39,525 nt of DNA. Origin: Clostridiales bacterium 38_11 (GTDB lineage: Bacteria > Bacillota > Clostridia > Tissierellales > Dethiosulfatibacteraceae). This document shows positions 18,567-27,395 of the stretch, in pieces (the first letter of the stretch is position 1; every line of letters starts with the position of its first letter). The stretch lies in NCBI GenBank assembly GCA_001509345.1, contig LGGM01000006.1:1-39525 (forward strand), written 5' to 3'. The translations under genes were made by a program, and so were the position numbers. Under the pieces are notes generated by a model that was not told where the DNA came from, did not search any database, and saw nothing but the letters and a program-made list of their open reading frames with translations.

Positions 18567-19289
18567 ATGAAAGGAATTTATAGGACAGATATCGGTAATT
18601 TCAGAGAAAAAAACGAAGACAGTGTCATTTATCTGGAGCATGGGGATTTCATTTTAGCTGCGGTAGCAGATGGTATGGGTGGCCATAAATCAGGTGAAGT
18701 TGCAAGCAGATTGGCTTTGGAATCAGCTGAAAGATATTTTCATGAGAAAATGGATATTATGACAAATTCGCCTATGGAATTTATCAACAATATCTTCTTG
18801 AACAGTTGCTTGTGTGTTTACCAAGAAGGACTCACGTCAGAAGAATTTGAAGGCATGGGCACAACCATGACTGTCGTTCTAATCAATAAAGCCAATGAGC
18901 AAGCCTATTTTGGCAATATCGGAGACAGTAGGGCTTATGTGGCTACCTCTGATTCTCTAAGACAGGTTACCGAGGATCATTCATTGGTACATGAGATGTA
19001 TAGAAACGGAGAAATATCTTTGGAGGAAATTGACACACATCCTCAAAGACATGTTTTAACGAAAGCTTTAGGAACGTGTGAAACAGTGATACCTGATTAT
19101 TATCAGGAAGATTTGACTCAAATAGACCACATACTATTGTGTACTGATGGATTGACAAATTGCTTGCTGGGGAAAGAGATTTTGTTTTTGATCAATCAAT
19201 ACAAAGACCAGGCAGTTGTGGAATTGATTGGTGAAGCTAAAAGAAGAGGCGGAACAGACAACATATCAGTTGTTCTGATCAGCAACTAG
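18567..19289 (+). CDS. prpC: PP2C-family Ser/Thr phosphatase (Stp1/PrpC)
   Basis: Metal-dependent protein phosphatase that reverses phosphorylation by the neighbouring PASTA kinase. The 240-residue protein shows the PP2C motifs in order: TDIGNFREKNEDS, VADGMGGHKSGEVAS (metal-binding DGMGG), GMGTTMTVVL, GNIGDSRAYV, EDHSLVHEM, LCTDGLTN and GGTDNISVVL. It is cytoplasmic, with no membrane segment. A 13-base gap separates it from prkC, so kinase and phosphatase are almost certainly co-expressed. Confidence 0.96.
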   Translation: MKGIYRTDIGNFREKNEDSVIYLEHGDFILAAVADGMGGHKSGEVASRLALESAERYFHEKMDIMTNSPMEFINNIFLNSCLCVYQEGLTSEEFEGMGTTMTVVLINKANEQAYFGNIGDSRAYVATSDSLRQVTEDHSLVHEMYRNGEISLEEIDTHPQRHVLTKALGTCETVIPDYYQEDLTQIDHILLCTDGLTNCLLGKEILFLINQYKDQAVVELIGEAKRRGGTDNISVVLISN

Positions 19290-19302
19290 GTAGGGGTGTT
19301 TT

Positions 19303-21363
19303 ATGAAAGAGATTTTAAATGGAAGATATGAAATAATTGAAGAGGTCGGAAGTGGTGGTATGGCGCAAGTCTATAAAGCGAAATGCAACGTGCTCAATCG
19401 ATATGTCGCTGTAAAAGTGCTAAAAAAAGAGTTTGTCAACGACCCCGACTTTATCAATAAATTCAAGCAAGAGTCAACGTCAGCAGCTAGGCTTAATCAT
19501 AAGAATATTGTAAATGTCTATGATACCGGTGTTGATGATGGCATCTATTACATTGTGATGGAGTATCTGGAGGGTATAACCCTCCATGAACTGATACAGC
19601 AAAACAAAGGCTTGTCAATTGACACAGCTGTTGATATTTGCATACAAATTTGTGAAGCCCTGGATCATGCTCACTCCAATGGAATCATTCACAGAGACAT
19701 CAAACCGCATAATATTTTGATCGATAAGAATAATCAGGTGAAGGTAGCAGATTTTGGAATAGCCAGAGCTGTATCTAATAAAACGATGACCAATAGCGAC
19801 AATACGCTGGGTTCAGTGAATTATTTCTCACCTGAACAGGCAAGAGGAGGTTACATAGATGAAAAATCCGATATCTATTCATTAGGTATAGTCTTTTTTG
19901 AAATGTTAACAGGAGAGGTTCCGTTTAAGGGAGATTCTGCGATTACTATTGCTTTGAAACATGTAAATGAACAAATACCTCCTCCATCCAGCATCAATAA
20001 TGAGATACCGAATTTTCTCGATGAGATTGTGTTGAAATGCACCAATAAAAAGCAGACATTGAGATACAACAGTGCAAACGCAATTATATCGGACCTGATG
20101 AAATTCAAGACGAATAAAGAGATATTTTTGGCAGAATCTAGCAATCAGAGTATGGAGGGTGAAAAACTTGAAGCACTGAACAGATTTTTATTGGAAACTT
20201 CATCGATCAATTCCATTGGTAAAACACAATTGAATAAAGGGTATAACAAGAATAACAAAAGCAAATCCGATAACGATAAAGTCAAAGCAATGACAATTCA
20301 AAACAATAATTCAACGGAAGATAAGATAGATGCTTATGACGATGATTATGTCATAGAAGAAGACAAGAGCAAACTGAAGTATTCAATTCTAGCTATTGTA
20401 TCGGCATTAGCCCTAACACTCGTACTGGCTTTTGCAGCCATCTCTTTTATTGAAGATTATCTTTCAGTCGCAGAGGTTGAGGTGCCTGATTTAAGTGGCG
20501 TAGATGAGATAACAGCTCAGAATACAATAGAGAATTTGGGATTGGAGTTTATTGTGAAAGATAGAATTTACAACTCGGATTTTACAGAGGGTCAGATTAT
20601 GAGTCAAAACATAAGAGCTGGCGAAAAACTCAAAGAAGGATTTCCATTGGAGGTAATCATCAGTCTGGGCGAAAAAATGATAGAAGTTCCTGACTTGGTT
20701 CACAAGTACTCCAATGAGGCACTGGTTTTGCTGAATGAGAGCGGACTCCAAGGTGGAGAAATAACTTATGAGTTTAGTGAAACTGTACCATGGGGTCTGG
20801 TCATCAGACAGAATCCTGATTCTGGTGTTTTAACCAAAGAAGGAGACGTTGTGACATACGTACTTAGCAAAGGGCAGGAGGTCGAGTATGCGCTGATGCC
20901 AAGTGTAATTGGTGAGATAGTTACCGAAGCGGAAAAGATACTTTTATCAAAGGGATTTTCAGTTGGAAACATCAGCTTTAGAAGCTCCAGTGAATACGCT
21001 AAAGATATCGTATCCTACCAAAGTTACCCGGTAGGAACAGAAGTGGAAAAAGGAACAGCTGTCAGTATTATTGTAAGTATAGGCCCTGAAGAAGTAACAG
21101 AACCGACTACTCTACCAGATGATAATGGAAGTCCTGTTACAGGACGAGCTCAAATGACCATTGAACTACCAGACCAGGAAGGTATGCTCAGTGTAGCCGT
21201 TGAAAGGGTGTTAGAAGACCAGAGACAGGTTGTCTACCAGCAAACTCATACGAAGGAAGACAGTCCATTGGAAATCATTCTTGAGGGTTTCGGCGTTCAA
21301 AAGTTTGAGGTTTTTATCAATAGTGAATATTTTGGAGCTCAGGAGATTGATTTTGGAAACTGA
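19303..21363 (+). CDS. prkC: PASTA-domain Ser/Thr protein kinase
   Basis: Membrane sensor kinase responding to peptidoglycan fragments or lipid II and controlling growth and cell wall homeostasis. In its 686 residues the cytoplasmic kinase domain (about 8-270) has GSGGMAQVYKA, K38 in VAVKVL, HRDIKPHN (D132) and DFG (150-152). A low-complexity Asn/Lys/Asp-rich juxtamembrane region follows (about 305-355), then one membrane helix (361-383) and three PASTA repeats (about 391-457, 458-525, 528-595). After a Thr/Pro/Gly-rich linker there is a further 70-residue beta-rich tail (617-686) that is not a PASTA repeat and that I cannot assign. The 3' end contains the ribosome binding site and start of rsgA. 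Confidence 0.95.
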   Translation: MKEILNGRYEIIEEVGSGGMAQVYKAKCNVLNRYVAVKVLKKEFVNDPDFINKFKQESTSAARLNHKNIVNVYDTGVDDGIYYIVMEYLEGITLHELIQQNKGLSIDTAVDICIQICEALDHAHSNGIIHRDIKPHNILIDKNNQVKVADFGIARAVSNKTMTNSDNTLGSVNYFSPEQARGGYIDEKSDIYSLGIVFFEMLTGEVPFKGDSAITIALKHVNEQIPPPSSINNEIPNFLDEIVLKCTNKKQTLRYNSANAIISDLMKFKTNKEIFLAESSNQSMEGEKLEALNRFLLETSSINSIGKTQLNKGYNKNNKSKSDNDKVKAMTIQNNNSTEDKIDAYDDDYVIEEDKSKLKYSILAIVSALALTLVLAFAAISFIEDYLSVAEVEVPDLSGVDEITAQNTIENLGLEFIVKDRIYNSDFTEGQIMSQNIRAGEKLKEGFPLEVIISLGEKMIEVPDLVHKYSNEALVLLNESGLQGGEITYEFSETVPWGLVIRQNPDSGVLTKEGDVVTYVLSKGQEVEYALMPSVIGEIVTEAEKILLSKGFSVGNISFRSSSEYAKDIVSYQSYPVGTEVEKGTAVSIIVSIGPEEVTEPTTLPDDNGSPVTGRAQMTIELPDQEGMLSVAVERVLEDQRQVVYQQTHTKEDSPLEIILEGFGVQKFEVFINSEYFGAQEIDFGN

Positions 21364-22237
21364 TTACAGGACAGGTCTGATTGTAAAAATACTGGGAGGA
21401 TTCTATTATGTAGCGAGTGATGATGAAATACTGGAATGCCGAGCAAGAGGCTTATTCAGAAAAAACCAGATAACGCCATTGGTCGGTGATTTTTGCAAGA
21501 TAAGAATTACCAAGGAAGATTCAACAGTTGGCTATATAGAAGAGATACTCCCAAGAAAAAACGAGCTTCTCAGACCACCAGTCGCCAATGTGGACCAGAT
21601 TATAATCGTTTTTTCAAGTAAAAATCCGAAACCGAACGTCAGACTTATCGATAAGTTTTTGATACAAAATGAATTCTATGGTGTCAACTCAATTATTTGC
21701 ATCAATAAAATGGATTTAGATTGGGAAGAAGGAGAAAGGCTTCAGTCTATTTATAAAAAGGCCGGTTATGATGTCATGCTGACATCTTCAAGCGAAATTG
21801 AATCTTTGGCTTTGCTTAAAGACAAACTTATCAATAAGATCTCAGCCTTTGCTGGCCCCTCAGGTGTTGGTAAATCAACGCTCCTCAATTTGATAGAAAT
21901 GAGTCTGGCTCTCAAAACCGGTGAGATAAGCGAGAAACTGAACAGGGGCAAACACACCACTAGGCATGTGGAGTTGTTTAAGCTTTCAATTGGTGGGTGG
22001 GTAGTTGATACAGCGGGTTTCAGCTCATTGGATCTTGAAAATGTCACCAAATCCAACCTGAAGGATTACTTCATTGAATTCAGTCTTTATGACAATTGTA
22101 GATTCAGTGATTGCCATCATTATCGTGAGCCCGGATGCCAGGTAAAAGAAAAGGTTGAAAACGAAGTTATCAGTATCGAAAGATACACCAGCTATCTGGA
22201 ACTCTATGAGATTTTATTAAGTGGGGGGAAAATATGA
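21353..22237 (+). CDS. rsgA: Small ribosomal subunit GTPase RsgA
   Basis: Circularly permuted GTPase in late 30S assembly. From TTG 21353 the protein has 294 residues: an OB-fold (about 1-70), G4 NKMD (118-121) before G1 GPSGVGKST (168-176), G3 DTAGFS (219-224), and a zinc knuckle with C249, C254, H256 and C262. The frame stays open upstream into prkC, but AGGAG at 21341-21345 is 7 bases from TTG 21353, and a start there gives the family N-terminus (ETDYRTGLIVKILGG). An 11-base overlap with prkC suggests translational coupling. Confidence 0.94.
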   Translation: METDYRTGLIVKILGGFYYVASDDEILECRARGLFRKNQITPLVGDFCKIRITKEDSTVGYIEEILPRKNELLRPPVANVDQIIIVFSSKNPKPNVRLIDKFLIQNEFYGVNSIICINKMDLDWEEGERLQSIYKKAGYDVMLTSSSEIESLALLKDKLINKISAFAGPSGVGKSTLLNLIEMSLALKTGEISEKLNRGKHTTRHVELFKLSIGGWVVDTAGFSSLDLENVTKSNLKDYFIEFSLYDNCRFSDCHHYREPGCQVKEKVENEVISIERYTSYLELYEILLSGGKI

Positions 22238-22890
22238 AAAAAATAGCACCTTCTATATTGTCTGCCGACTTCAGCAACATGGGAAGCGACATCAAAATGG
22301 TAGAAAATGCCGGAGCTGACTGGATACATATTGATGTTATGGACGGAATGTTTGTTCCAAATATAACCTTTGGACCTCCGGTTATCAAGTCATTCAGAAA
22401 AGTCACAGCCCTTGTTTTTGACGTTCACCTGATGATTGAAAAACCGGAAAGGTATATTGATGATTTTGTGGATGCAGGTGCTGATATCATTACTGTCCAT
22501 TATGAAGCATCCGTGCATCTGGACAGAACCATTCACTACATCAAATCAAAAGGAATCATGGCAGGAGTATCATTGAATCCATCCACGCCTGTATGTCTAT
22601 TGAAAGATGTGATAGCCGATTTGGATATGGTGCTTCTGATGTCTGTAAACCCGGGATTCGGGGGACAGTCCTTTATTGAAAACACAAAAAGGAAAATAAA
22701 AGAATTGGTTAAGTTCAAGACAACTCGAAATTCAAACCTTTTAATTGAAGTGGATGGTGGCATAAAAGAATCCAATGTAAAAGAGATAAGTGACCTTGGA
22801 GTCGACATAATTGTTGTTGGGTCAGAAATATTCCAAGCAGAATCTCCAGGAAAAAAATTGCGTCAAATGAAGAGGTTGATTAATGAGTAG
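22234..22890 (+). CDS. rpe: Ribulose-phosphate 3-epimerase
   Basis: Interconverts ribulose-5-phosphate and xylulose-5-phosphate in the pentose phosphate pathway. The 218-residue TIM barrel shows the N-terminal KKIAPSILSADFSNMG, the metal/active-site segments HIDVMDGMFVPNITFGP and DVHLMIEKPE, MSVNPGFGGQSFIE, and the phosphate-binding EVDGGI plus GSEIF. Its ATG overlaps the rsgA stop (ATGA) and its own end overlaps thiN by 8 bases. rsgA-rpe-thiN is the standard order. Confidence 0.97.
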   Translation: MKKIAPSILSADFSNMGSDIKMVENAGADWIHIDVMDGMFVPNITFGPPVIKSFRKVTALVFDVHLMIEKPERYIDDFVDAGADIITVHYEASVHLDRTIHYIKSKGIMAGVSLNPSTPVCLLKDVIADLDMVLLMSVNPGFGGQSFIENTKRKIKELVKFKTTRNSNLLIEVDGGIKESNVKEISDLGVDIIVVGSEIFQAESPGKKLRQMKRLINE

Positions 22891-23515
22891 TAAATGCCTA
22901 ATCATAACAGGTGGAGATGTCATCGATAAAGATAGGTTAATAGCTCAAATGGATTCTGACACCTTTGTAATATGCGTCGATAAAGGGGCGGAAACAGCGT
23001 TGCAATATAATATTAGATATGATCTTGTTATTGGTGATTTTGATTCAATCAGTAATGAAGCGTATCTATATATCCAGAATAAAGCTATAAAGTTCCCTTT
23101 AGAAAAAGACTATTCAGATACGGAATTAGCTGTGGTTGAGGCGATTCGAAGAAATATGGACCATATAACAATAGTAAATGCCACTGGTAACAGGATAGAT
23201 CATGTTCTTAGCACCTTCTTATTATTATATAAATACAAAGGAATGGATATTCGCATTATTGGAAATGATTTTGAGTCTTTTTTGATTCAAAAGGATTTCA
23301 CAATTATCAATAAAAAAGGCATGACTCTGTCTTTGATTCCAATGAGCGAAACAATAGAGAATATTTTCTTAGAGGGATTCAAGTACCCATTGCATGGAGA
23401 AAACGTACAAATGGGGGATTCTCTTTGTATCAGCAATATCATCACCGATCAGATTGCCAGCATCCGATTTTTAAAGGGAATCATACTAGTCATAATCACA
23501 AACCTGGAGGAATAG
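22883..23515 (+). CDS. thiN: Thiamine pyrophosphokinase
   Basis: Transfers pyrophosphate from ATP to thiamine to give thiamine diphosphate. The 210-residue protein has [25 protein letters not shown], the substrate-binding [13 protein letters not shown] and [10 protein letters not shown] motifs, and a C-terminal beta-rich thiamine-binding domain. It overlaps rpe by 8 bases. In Bacillus thiN is followed by spoVM and rpmB; here asnS follows after one base and no spoVM-like short frame fits between them. Confidence 0.94.
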   Translation: MSSKCLIITGGDVIDKDRLIAQMDSDTFVICVDKGAETALQYNIRYDLVIGDFDSISNEAYLYIQNKAIKFPLEKDYSDTELAVVEAIRRNMDHITIVNATGNRIDHVLSTFLLLYKYKGMDIRIIGNDFESFLIQKDFTIINKKGMTLSLIPMSETIENIFLEGFKYPLHGENVQMGDSLCISNIITDQIASIRFLKGIILVIITNLEE

Positions 23516-23516
23516 C

Positions 23517-24902
23517 ATGAACAAAATTGATTTTAGAGAAATATTAAAGAACCCAACCAAGTTTTATGGGAAAGAGATTCCTATTGAAGGTTGGATCAAA
23601 ACTATCCGAAGCTCCAATAAATTTGGTTTTATTGAGTTGAATGACGGAACGACTTTTCCCAATATCCAAATAGTTTTTGAAGATGAATTGTCTAATTTCA
23701 ATGAAGTGACCAAATACAGAACCGGAGCTGCGGTGGAAATAAAGGGTATCTTAGTTGAAACACCTGACGCCAAACAAGACTTTGAGATAAAAGCACAGAG
23801 CATCATTCTAGTAGCTGACTCAGACCCGGATTTTCCTCTTCAAAAGAAGAGACATACTCTTGAGTATATGAGAACAATCGCACATCTGAGACCAAGAGCA
23901 AATATATATTCCGCCGGATTCAGAATCAGGTCTTCGGCAGCTTTTGCCATACATAAATTCTTTCAAGAGAAAGGATTTATTTATATCAATACACCTATCA
24001 TTACTGCAAATGATGCGGAAGGTGCTGGAGAGTTGTTCAATGTATCGACTCTTAGCTTTGAGGAATTGAAGAAGACTGAAGGCAAGGATTATAAGGAGGA
24101 TTTTTTTGGGAGAAAAGCCAGTCTTACTGTCAGTGGACAATTGGAGGCTGAAGCTTTTGCCCTAGCTTACAAAAATGTCTATACGTTTGGGCCGACTTTC
24201 AGAGCTGAAAATTCAAATACAGCAAGGCATGCTGCGGAATTTTGGATGATTGAACCAGAGATGGCATTTACTGATATCCATGGCAATATGAATCTTGCTG
24301 AAGAAATGATCAAATACATTATCAGCTATGTACTCGAAAACAACCATGATGAGATAGCATTTTTCAATTCTTTTGTAGATAAGGGATTGCTTCAAAGATT
24401 ACAGAATGTCTTATATTCAGATTTTGAAAGGATAACGTATACAAAAGCCATTGAGGTTTTATTGGAAAGTGGTGAGAATTTCAGTTTTCCTGTGCGCTGG
24501 GGAATAGACCTTCAGACAGAGCATGAACGTTTTTTAACCGAAAAAATATACAAAAAACCTCTCTTTGTGATTGGTTATCCAAAAATAATAAAAGCATTCT
24601 ATATGAGAGAGAATGATGACCAAGCTACAGTAGCAGCTATGGATCTCCTGGTTCCGGGTGTGGGCGAAATTATTGGAGGCAGTCAAAGAGAGGAAAGATA
24701 TGACAAACTGGAAAATAGGATGAAAGAAATGAATGTATCCCAAGAAGAATTGTGGTGGTTTCTAGAGCTTAGAAAATATGGCTGCGTCCAACATGCCGGA
24801 TTTGGGCTGGGATTTGAAAGATTAATCATGTATTTGACTGGAATAGGGAACATCAGAGATGTCGTGCCTTTCCCAAGAACTCCTAAAAACGCTGAATTCT
24901 AA
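23517..24902 (+). CDS. asnS: Asparaginyl-tRNA synthetase
   Basis: Class IIb aminoacyl-tRNA synthetase charging tRNA-Asn. The 461-residue protein has the N-terminal OB anticodon-binding domain ([20 protein letters not shown]), then the catalytic core with [17 protein letters not shown], motif 2 [22 protein letters not shown], and motif 3 [15 protein letters not shown]; the end [11 protein letters not shown] is typical. The upstream gap is one base, so no T-box leader precedes it; the ribosome binding site CTGGAGGA is inside thiN. Its location between thiN and rpmB is not the Bacillus arrangement. Confidence 0.97.
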   Translation: MNKIDFREILKNPTKFYGKEIPIEGWIKTIRSSNKFGFIELNDGTTFPNIQIVFEDELSNFNEVTKYRTGAAVEIKGILVETPDAKQDFEIKAQSIILVADSDPDFPLQKKRHTLEYMRTIAHLRPRANIYSAGFRIRSSAAFAIHKFFQEKGFIYINTPIITANDAEGAGELFNVSTLSFEELKKTEGKDYKEDFFGRKASLTVSGQLEAEAFALAYKNVYTFGPTFRAENSNTARHAAEFWMIEPEMAFTDIHGNMNLAEEMIKYIISYVLENNHDEIAFFNSFVDKGLLQRLQNVLYSDFERITYTKAIEVLLESGENFSFPVRWGIDLQTEHERFLTEKIYKKPLFVIGYPKIIKAFYMRENDDQATVAAMDLLVPGVGEIIGGSQREERYDKLENRMKEMNVSQEELWWFLELRKYGCVQHAGFGLGFERLIMYLTGIGNIRDVVPFPRTPKNAEF

Positions 24903-24909
24903 TATCAAT

Positions 24910-24947
24910 AAATCTCCTGACAATGTATGCACATCTTCAGGAGGTTT
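24910..24947 (+). repeat. Hairpin directly after asnS
   Basis: AAATCTCCTGA (24910-24920) and TCAGGAGGTTT (24937-24947) form an 11-bp stem with one G-T wobble around a 16-base loop. It is followed by CCAAAAAATAAAA rather than a T tract, so it is not a good intrinsic terminator on the plus strand by itself. It may protect the asnS mRNA 3' end or act with the next hairpin. Confidence 0.55.
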
Positions 24948-24948
24948 C

Positions 24949-24986
24949 CAAAAAATAAAAAATGCGAGTAATCTCGCATTTTAAAC
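24949..24986. terminator. Bidirectional terminator between asnS and rpmB
   Basis: AAAATGCGAG (24959-24968) and CTCGCATTTT (24973-24982) form a perfect 10-bp stem with a 4-base loop. On the minus strand the stem is followed by a long T-rich tract (complement of 24951-24962), so this is a strong terminator for rpmB. On the plus strand the stem itself ends in TTTT, giving weaker termination for asnS. Confidence 0.85.
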
Positions 24987-24991
24987 CACTA

Positions 24992-25183
24992 TTATACTGC
25001 TCTCTCGATTTTTCCCGATCTGATGCATCTTGTGCATACATTTTTTCTAACTGGAGAACCATTTAAGAGAATTTTTATCTTTCTCAGATTAGGTTTCCAT
25101 ATTCTATTAATCTTTTTATCAGAGTGAGTTACAATGTGACCTGACACATTACCTTTACCACATATTTCACAGCTTCTAGCCAT
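24992..25183 (-). CDS. rpmB: 50S ribosomal protein L28
   Basis: Large-subunit ribosomal protein, 63 residues. MARSCEICGKG with a first CxxC (C5, C8) and a second CxxC in VCTRCIRSGKIERAV mark the zinc-binding (C+) form. The frame is open 8 codons upstream, but ATG 25183 follows GGAGGTGTTATT and gives the universal MA-start. It is transcribed divergently from asp23, as in other Firmicutes, and ends at a strong terminator. Confidence 0.96.
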   Translation of the reverse strand: MARSCEICGKGNVSGHIVTHSDKKINRIWKPNLRKIKILLNGSPVRKNVCTRCIRSGKIERAV

Positions 25184-25209
25184 AATAACACCTCCTATCA
25201 GCATCAATC

Positions 25210-25239
25210 ATTATAAAATAATTTCTATCGTTAAATCAA
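25210..25239 (-). promoter_or_regulatory. Candidate sigma-A promoter of rpmB
   Basis: On the minus strand TTGATT (25239-25234) and TATAAT (25215-25210) are separated by 18 bases, about 27 bases upstream of the rpmB ATG. The -10 is a perfect match and it lies in a divergent region where a promoter is expected. Confidence 0.65.
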
Positions 25240-25269
25240 CTGTTATATTTTAACACTTAAAAGTATTTA

Positions 25270-25298
25270 TTGCAATAACAATTTTATCTTAGTATAAT
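25270..25298 (+). promoter_or_regulatory. Candidate sigma-A promoter of asp23-fakA
   Basis: TTGCAA (25270-25275) and TATAAT (25293-25298) are exactly 17 bases apart, 35 bases upstream of the asp23 ATG. The match to the vegetative consensus is good and the region is divergent. Confidence 0.75.
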
Positions 25299-25332
25299 TA
25301 ACCTTGTAGATAATAAAAATGGAGGAATTTGA

Positions 25333-25686
25333 ATGTCAGTAAAAATAAATAGTGATAATGGAATTATAAATATTGACGAACAAGTTGTAGCCACTTTAGC
25401 GGGTTTAGCGGCAATAGAATGTTATGGAATTGTTGGTATGGCAGCTAAAAGTACCACAGAAGGATTTTTCGAGTTGGCAAGAAAAGAGCATGTGACAAAA
25501 GGTGTCAAAGTAACGATTAAAGAAAACAAGGTAGTTGTTGATTTATTTGTTATAGTTCAATTTGGTGTCAGGATATCAACCGTAGCAGAGAATATTATTG
25601 CAAAGGTCAAATATAATCTGGAAAAATTTACAGGTCTGGAAGTGGTAGGTGTCAATGTTCACGTTCAAGGCGTTAGAATTCAGTAG
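25333..25686 (+). CDS. Asp23/Gls24-family envelope stress protein
   Basis: A 117-residue DUF322/Asp23 protein (YloU-like). In other Firmicutes such proteins accumulate at the membrane or cell envelope and are tied to alkaline or cell wall stress. Family features include VVATLAGLAAIECYGIVGMA, KGVKVTI, VDLFVIVQFGVRI and VVGVNVHVQGVRI. There is no signal peptide or membrane helix. GGAGGAATTTG precedes the ATG. It is followed 12 bases later by the DAK-domain protein, the conserved yloU-yloV pair. Confidence 0.92.
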   Translation: MSVKINSDNGIINIDEQVVATLAGLAAIECYGIVGMAAKSTTEGFFELARKEHVTKGVKVTIKENKVVVDLFVIVQFGVRISTVAENIIAKVKYNLEKFTGLEVVGVNVHVQGVRIQ

Positions 25687-25698
25687 AAGGAGGACAAA

Positions 25699-27315
25699 AT
25701 GAAGTTAACTGATTATGATAGCGTGGTTATCAAGGAATTTGTTCTAAGCATGGCTGCCTATCTTGAAAAAAATAAAAATATTGTTGATGCATTGAATGTT
25801 TTTCCTGTGCCAGATGGCGATACTGGAACAAACATGAATTTAACGATACAATCAGCTGTAAGGGAGATTCTTGAAGCAAGCTTTACTGATCTGGACAAAG
25901 CTGCAAAGGCAGCGGCTAACGGATCATTGCTTGGTGCAAGAGGTAACTCGGGAGTCATTCTTTCGCAGCTACTAAGAGGATTTTCTGAAGGCTTGAAAAA
26001 TAAAAGAGAACTGAATACTTATGTATTAGCCCATGCTTTGAAATGTGCCTCAGATACTGCGTACAAGGCAGTCATGAAACCTGTGGAAGGAACAATTCTA
26101 ACAGTTGCGCGGGAATCAGCGGAGAAGGCGTTGGAGATATGCGAGCAGACAGATGATTTCGTTGAGTTTCTTGGGATTATCATAGAACAGGCCAAGGATG
26201 CATTAAGAAGAACCCCAGAAATGCTGGATGTCTTGAAACAGGCAGGTGTTGTGGATGCAGGCGGTCAAGGATTTGTGTTCTTGCTGGAGGGAGCGCTATA
26301 TTATCTGAAGGGTGAAAGAATAGAAGACCTTGTTATCGAAAGATTTGAGATAAAAGACACCCTCGATGAAATCAACCATTTTTCCAGAGAAGAGGACATT
26401 ATTTTTGCCTATTGTACAGAGTTTATTATCAACAATGCTACTATCTCTCAGGAAGATTTCCTGCATGTTATTGAAAACAAAGGAGACTCGATAGTATGCG
26501 TCAAAAATGATGATTTGTTAAAAGTGCACATGCATACCAATGATCCCGGTTATATTTTGGGGAAGGCAGCAAAGCATGGTGAACTGATCAACATAAAGAT
26601 TGACAACATGAGACAACAATTCAGAGACATGAATAAAGAGGCATTGAAGAGAGAATTCAAACGTGATACATTTATTTGTATCGGTATGGGAGAAGGCATC
26701 AAAAAAATATTTGAAGACCTTGGCGCAGACGTTGTCATAACAGGTGGACAAACTATGAATCCCAGTACGGAGGACATCTTGAATGCTGTGGAATCTGTTT
26801 ATTGTGATAATATATTCATTTTTCCCAACAACAATAACATCATTCTTGCAGCCAATCAAGCAAAAGAGATTTCCAGCAGAGATATCTTTGTCATACCGAC
26901 CAAAACAATCCCGCAAGGGATATCTGCCCTACTGGTTTATGATGAAACTGCAGATCCGATGGAAAATGTAGTTGCTATGAATGAAGCTATTCTCAATGTC
27001 AAAACAGGGCAAGTGACTTTTGCCGTCAGAGATACCGTTATCAATGAGGTTGAAATCAAAAAGGATGATATCATTGCATTATATGACAGTAATATTGTCT
27101 ATAATGGAAATGACGTTTCCAAGCAGACTCTCGACCTTATATACAAAATGGTAGAAGAGGATGACAACTTGATTACAATCATATTTGGCAAAGAGGTGGA
27201 AGAATCTTCAGCGAGAGAGGTTGCTGATAAGATTTCTGAAGAGTATCCGAACTGTGATGTAGAGGTTATTGATGGTGGACAACCATTGTATTATTATATC
27301 ATATCTGTAGAATAA
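25699..27315 (+). CDS. DAK2-domain fatty acid kinase-like protein (FakA/YloV)
   Basis: A 538-residue protein with an N-terminal DhaL/DAK2 domain (about 1-200) and a C-terminal DegV-like half. NVFPVPDGDTGTNM (33-46) carries the metal-binding aspartates D39 and D41; GARGNSGVILSQLLRG and AGVVDAGGQGFV are also family motifs. FakA phosphorylates fatty acids held by a separate FakB (DegV) protein, producing acyl-phosphate that PlsY or PlsX can use. No FakB gene is in the window. AGGAGG precedes the ATG. The assignment to fatty acid kinase follows from the family; symbol fakA or yloV would be used by analogy. Confidence 0.88.
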   Translation: MKLTDYDSVVIKEFVLSMAAYLEKNKNIVDALNVFPVPDGDTGTNMNLTIQSAVREILEASFTDLDKAAKAAANGSLLGARGNSGVILSQLLRGFSEGLKNKRELNTYVLAHALKCASDTAYKAVMKPVEGTILTVARESAEKALEICEQTDDFVEFLGIIIEQAKDALRRTPEMLDVLKQAGVVDAGGQGFVFLLEGALYYLKGERIEDLVIERFEIKDTLDEINHFSREEDIIFAYCTEFIINNATISQEDFLHVIENKGDSIVCVKNDDLLKVHMHTNDPGYILGKAAKHGELINIKIDNMRQQFRDMNKEALKREFKRDTFICIGMGEGIKKIFEDLGADVVITGGQTMNPSTEDILNAVESVYCDNIFIFPNNNNIILAANQAKEISSRDIFVIPTKTIPQGISALLVYDETADPMENVVAMNEAILNVKTGQVTFAVRDTVINEVEIKKDDIIALYDSNIVYNGNDVSKQTLDLIYKMVEEDDNLITIIFGKEVEESSAREVADKISEEYPNCDVEVIDGGQPLYYYIISVE

Positions 27316-27395
27316 TAATCAGCATTATATTGATAGGAATGATTGTGTTTGGCAAGAGGTTCTGTTAGTATGATGCTTTTTGATTTGAGGTACAT

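Noticed and set aside
23400-23520. T-box leader upstream of asnS
   Set aside because: The gap between thiN and asnS is one base, leaving no room for a leader.
26518-26916. Minus-strand open frame of 132 codons opposite the fakA-like gene
   Set aside because: Overlaps a well-supported gene; low-complexity Cys/Phe-rich translation typical of antisense frames.
27316-27395. Small gene or RNA in the 80-base gap before recG
   Set aside because: Only a very short ATG frame and no stable hairpin or convincing promoter; I see nothing beyond the recG ribosome binding site.
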